A stretch of 12,917 nucleotides of DNA from an uncultured Alistipes sp. GTDB taxonomy: Bacteria; Bacteroidota; Bacteroidia; Bacteroidales; Rikenellaceae. Shown piece after piece: positions 11,921 to 12,917 of the stretch (position 1 is its first letter; each line of letters opens with the position of its first letter). The notes beneath the pieces are model-generated. The model was not told where the DNA came from and did no database searches. It saw only the letters and a program-made list of their open reading frames with translations. The stretch is taken from assembly GCA_959604655.1 (NCBI GenBank), contig CAUHCL010000061.1, positions 1-12,917 of the forward strand, read 5' to 3'. Made by a program: the position numbers and the translations under genes.

Positions 11921-12877
11921 TTATGATTCCTCGGCCGCCGCAATCAGCCGTTCTATATACTCCACATCGGTGCAGTCCTTGGCCATCACCCTCTTGCGTG
12001 CATCGAGCAGATAGAGAGAAGGTATGGCCTTCAGATCGTAGAGCCGCTGCTTCGATATGGCCATTCCCCGATCGTAGGCGTTGATCCATGCCGACGGATA
12101 ATCCGACAGGTGCTCGCGCCATGCCGCGAGATCATCGTCGGGATATATCACCAGCACCTTCAGCGTACCGCGCTCGACGAGTTCGTTGAGCATGGGCGAC
12201 GCCACGATCTGCTCGCGCACTTCGCGGCACATAGGGCACCCGGGATTGCTTGCGAATATCAGCAGGTAGTCGGCCGCGATGTCGTGCATGCGCCCCGACC
12301 TCCCCGACGCCAAGGTATACTCGAAATCGGCAGCCTCGCGTCCCACGCGGTTGCGAAGCGCCATATCCAGATCGTACTCATAAGGCATCTTCTCGTATTC
12401 GTCCGTCAGATCGCTCCGCAACGCCGCCTCAAGGACGGGTATGTAGAGCTCGTCGTTGCGCAGCGGCGAGTTAGGATCGTGCAGAACCGTCTCGGCGAGC
12501 ATCAAGAAGTAATCGAACATGCGTTTCGACTCGGAGGCCTTGGCCATCAGTCTCGACATGGACTCCGATGCCAGCGAGTCGGGAACATACCGACCAACGT
12601 ACACCGCGAAAGCCGTCGCCATGTGGGCGGTGTCCGCCTCGGCGATAAAGAGCGTGTCGGCGAAATCGAAACGATCCCAGTAATGCTCGTTCAGATACGC
12701 CGCCTTTTCCTCGGGCGACAGCATCGAAGGGGCCAGAGCGGGCAGAAACACCCTGCCCTCCTTATACTCCGCAGCCTTGCCGTCCGCGGCAGCGTCCGTT
12801 TTTCCGCCGCGGGGACCGCAGCATACGGTGCACGCGGCCGCAACCGACACACAGACATATGTTAACGTTCGTCTCAT
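11921..12877 (-). CDS. DUF5106 / thioredoxin-fold lipoprotein
   Basis: A 318-residue exported protein. The signal peptide ends in a cysteine cluster (A-C-T-V-C-C-G), and acylation at Cys19 or Cys20 makes it a lipoprotein. Residues about 40-190 match the DUF5106 N-terminal domain of Bacteroidota (Y-L-N-E-H-Y-W-D-R-F-D-F-A-D-T at 61-75, then a helical region). Residues about 195-318 form a thioredoxin-like domain with L-L-I-F-A-S-N-P-G-C-P-M-C (active site C214-P-M-C217) and a cis-proline in A-I-P-S-L-Y-L-L-D (Pro286). A periplasmic disulfide reductase or thiol-transfer role follows from the fold; substrate unknown. C-P-M-C is less common than C-x-x-C variants such as C-E-P-C. The promoter -7 (TACTTTTG, 12897-12904) lies just upstream. 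Monocistronic as far as visible. Confidence 0.9.
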   Translation of the reverse strand: MRRTLTYVCVSVAAACTVCCGPRGGKTDAAADGKAAEYKEGRVFLPALAPSMLSPEEKAAYLNEHYWDRFDFADTLFIAEADTAHMATAFAVYVGRYVPDSLASESMSRLMAKASESKRMFDYFLMLAETVLHDPNSPLRNDELYIPVLEAALRSDLTDEYEKMPYEYDLDMALRNRVGREAADFEYTLASGRSGRMHDIAADYLLIFASNPGCPMCREVREQIVASPMLNELVERGTLKVLVIYPDDDLAAWREHLSDYPSAWINAYDRGMAISKQRLYDLKAIPSLYLLDARKRVMAKDCTDVEYIERLIAAAEES

Positions 12878-12896
12878 AAAGCATGTTCTTACTATG

Positions 12897-12904
12897 CAAA
12901 AGTA
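12897..12904 (-). promoter_or_regulatory. -7 element of the DUF5106 lipoprotein promoter
   Basis: On the minus strand TACTTTTG matches TAnnTTTG, 19 bases before the ATG. Its -33 partner would lie beyond the right edge of the window. Confidence 0.6.
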
Positions 12905-12917
12905 TATAAATAATGTC

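Noticed and set aside
11909..11925. CATAAGC/GCTTATG hairpin at the end of the DUF5106 gene as terminator
   Set aside because: It overlaps the stop codon and has no T-run after it; only a 7-bp stem. The AT-rich gap to the rubrerythrin promoter gives no better candidate.

Overview
The window looks like a chromosomal segment of a gut Bacteroidales, most likely an Alistipes-type (Rikenellaceae) genome. The signs are Bacteroidota promoters (TTTG, 19-20 bases, TAnnTTTG) in front of several genes, a high-GC coding style, a DUF5106/thioredoxin lipoprotein, a reverse rubrerythrin, and a PPi-type phosphofructokinase. The genus is an inference; the phylum is well supported by the promoters and the gene set. 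I see no insertion sequence, prophage, CRISPR array, tRNA or rRNA.

Layout. At 1-228 lies the 5' end of a leftward MltG-like gene, with a promoter divergent from the gene for the small signal recognition particle RNA (357-456). A cold-shock protein (645-854) with its own promoter and a perfect hairpin terminator follows. From 3868 down to 1031, leftward, is a compact three-gene operon: a steroid 5-alpha-reductase-like membrane enzyme, an Old Yellow Enzyme (BaiCD-like) flavin reductase, and a short-chain dehydrogenase. This set matches the enzyme classes (5AR, 5BR, HSDH) needed to saturate 3-oxo-delta4 steroids or bile acids and to reduce the 3-ketone, and is the most interesting feature of the window.

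Next come leftward stress-type genes: a Ser/Thr/Arg/Gly-rich small protein (4178-4372), a manganese catalase (4461-5435), and an LEA-like small protein (5655-5912). A leftward lipoprotein of the sugar phosphate isomerase/epimerase fold (6078-6944) lies divergent from a rightward phosphofructokinase (7303-8535). A leftward SLOG/DUF1273 protein (8690-9184) is divergent from a rightward pair, a YtxH-like mini-protein and a two-helix holin-superfamily-like membrane protein (9258-9778). An ECF sigma factor (10014-10487) is followed by a four-helix membrane protein (10499-11113), possibly its regulator. The right end holds a leftward reverse rubrerythrin (11266-11820) and a DUF5106 thioredoxin-fold lipoprotein (11921-12877).

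Together the window reads as core functions (SRP RNA, MltG, glycolysis) mixed with oxidative-stress defence (Mn catalase, rubrerythrin) and host-niche chemistry (the steroid or bile acid operon). The regulatory layer is unusually readable: six TAnnTTTG-type promoters, several strong terminators, an inverted repeat upstream of the steroid operon, a mutually exclusive hairpin pair in the phosphofructokinase leader, and two nine-G tracts, one inside the membrane protein gene next to the sigma factor.
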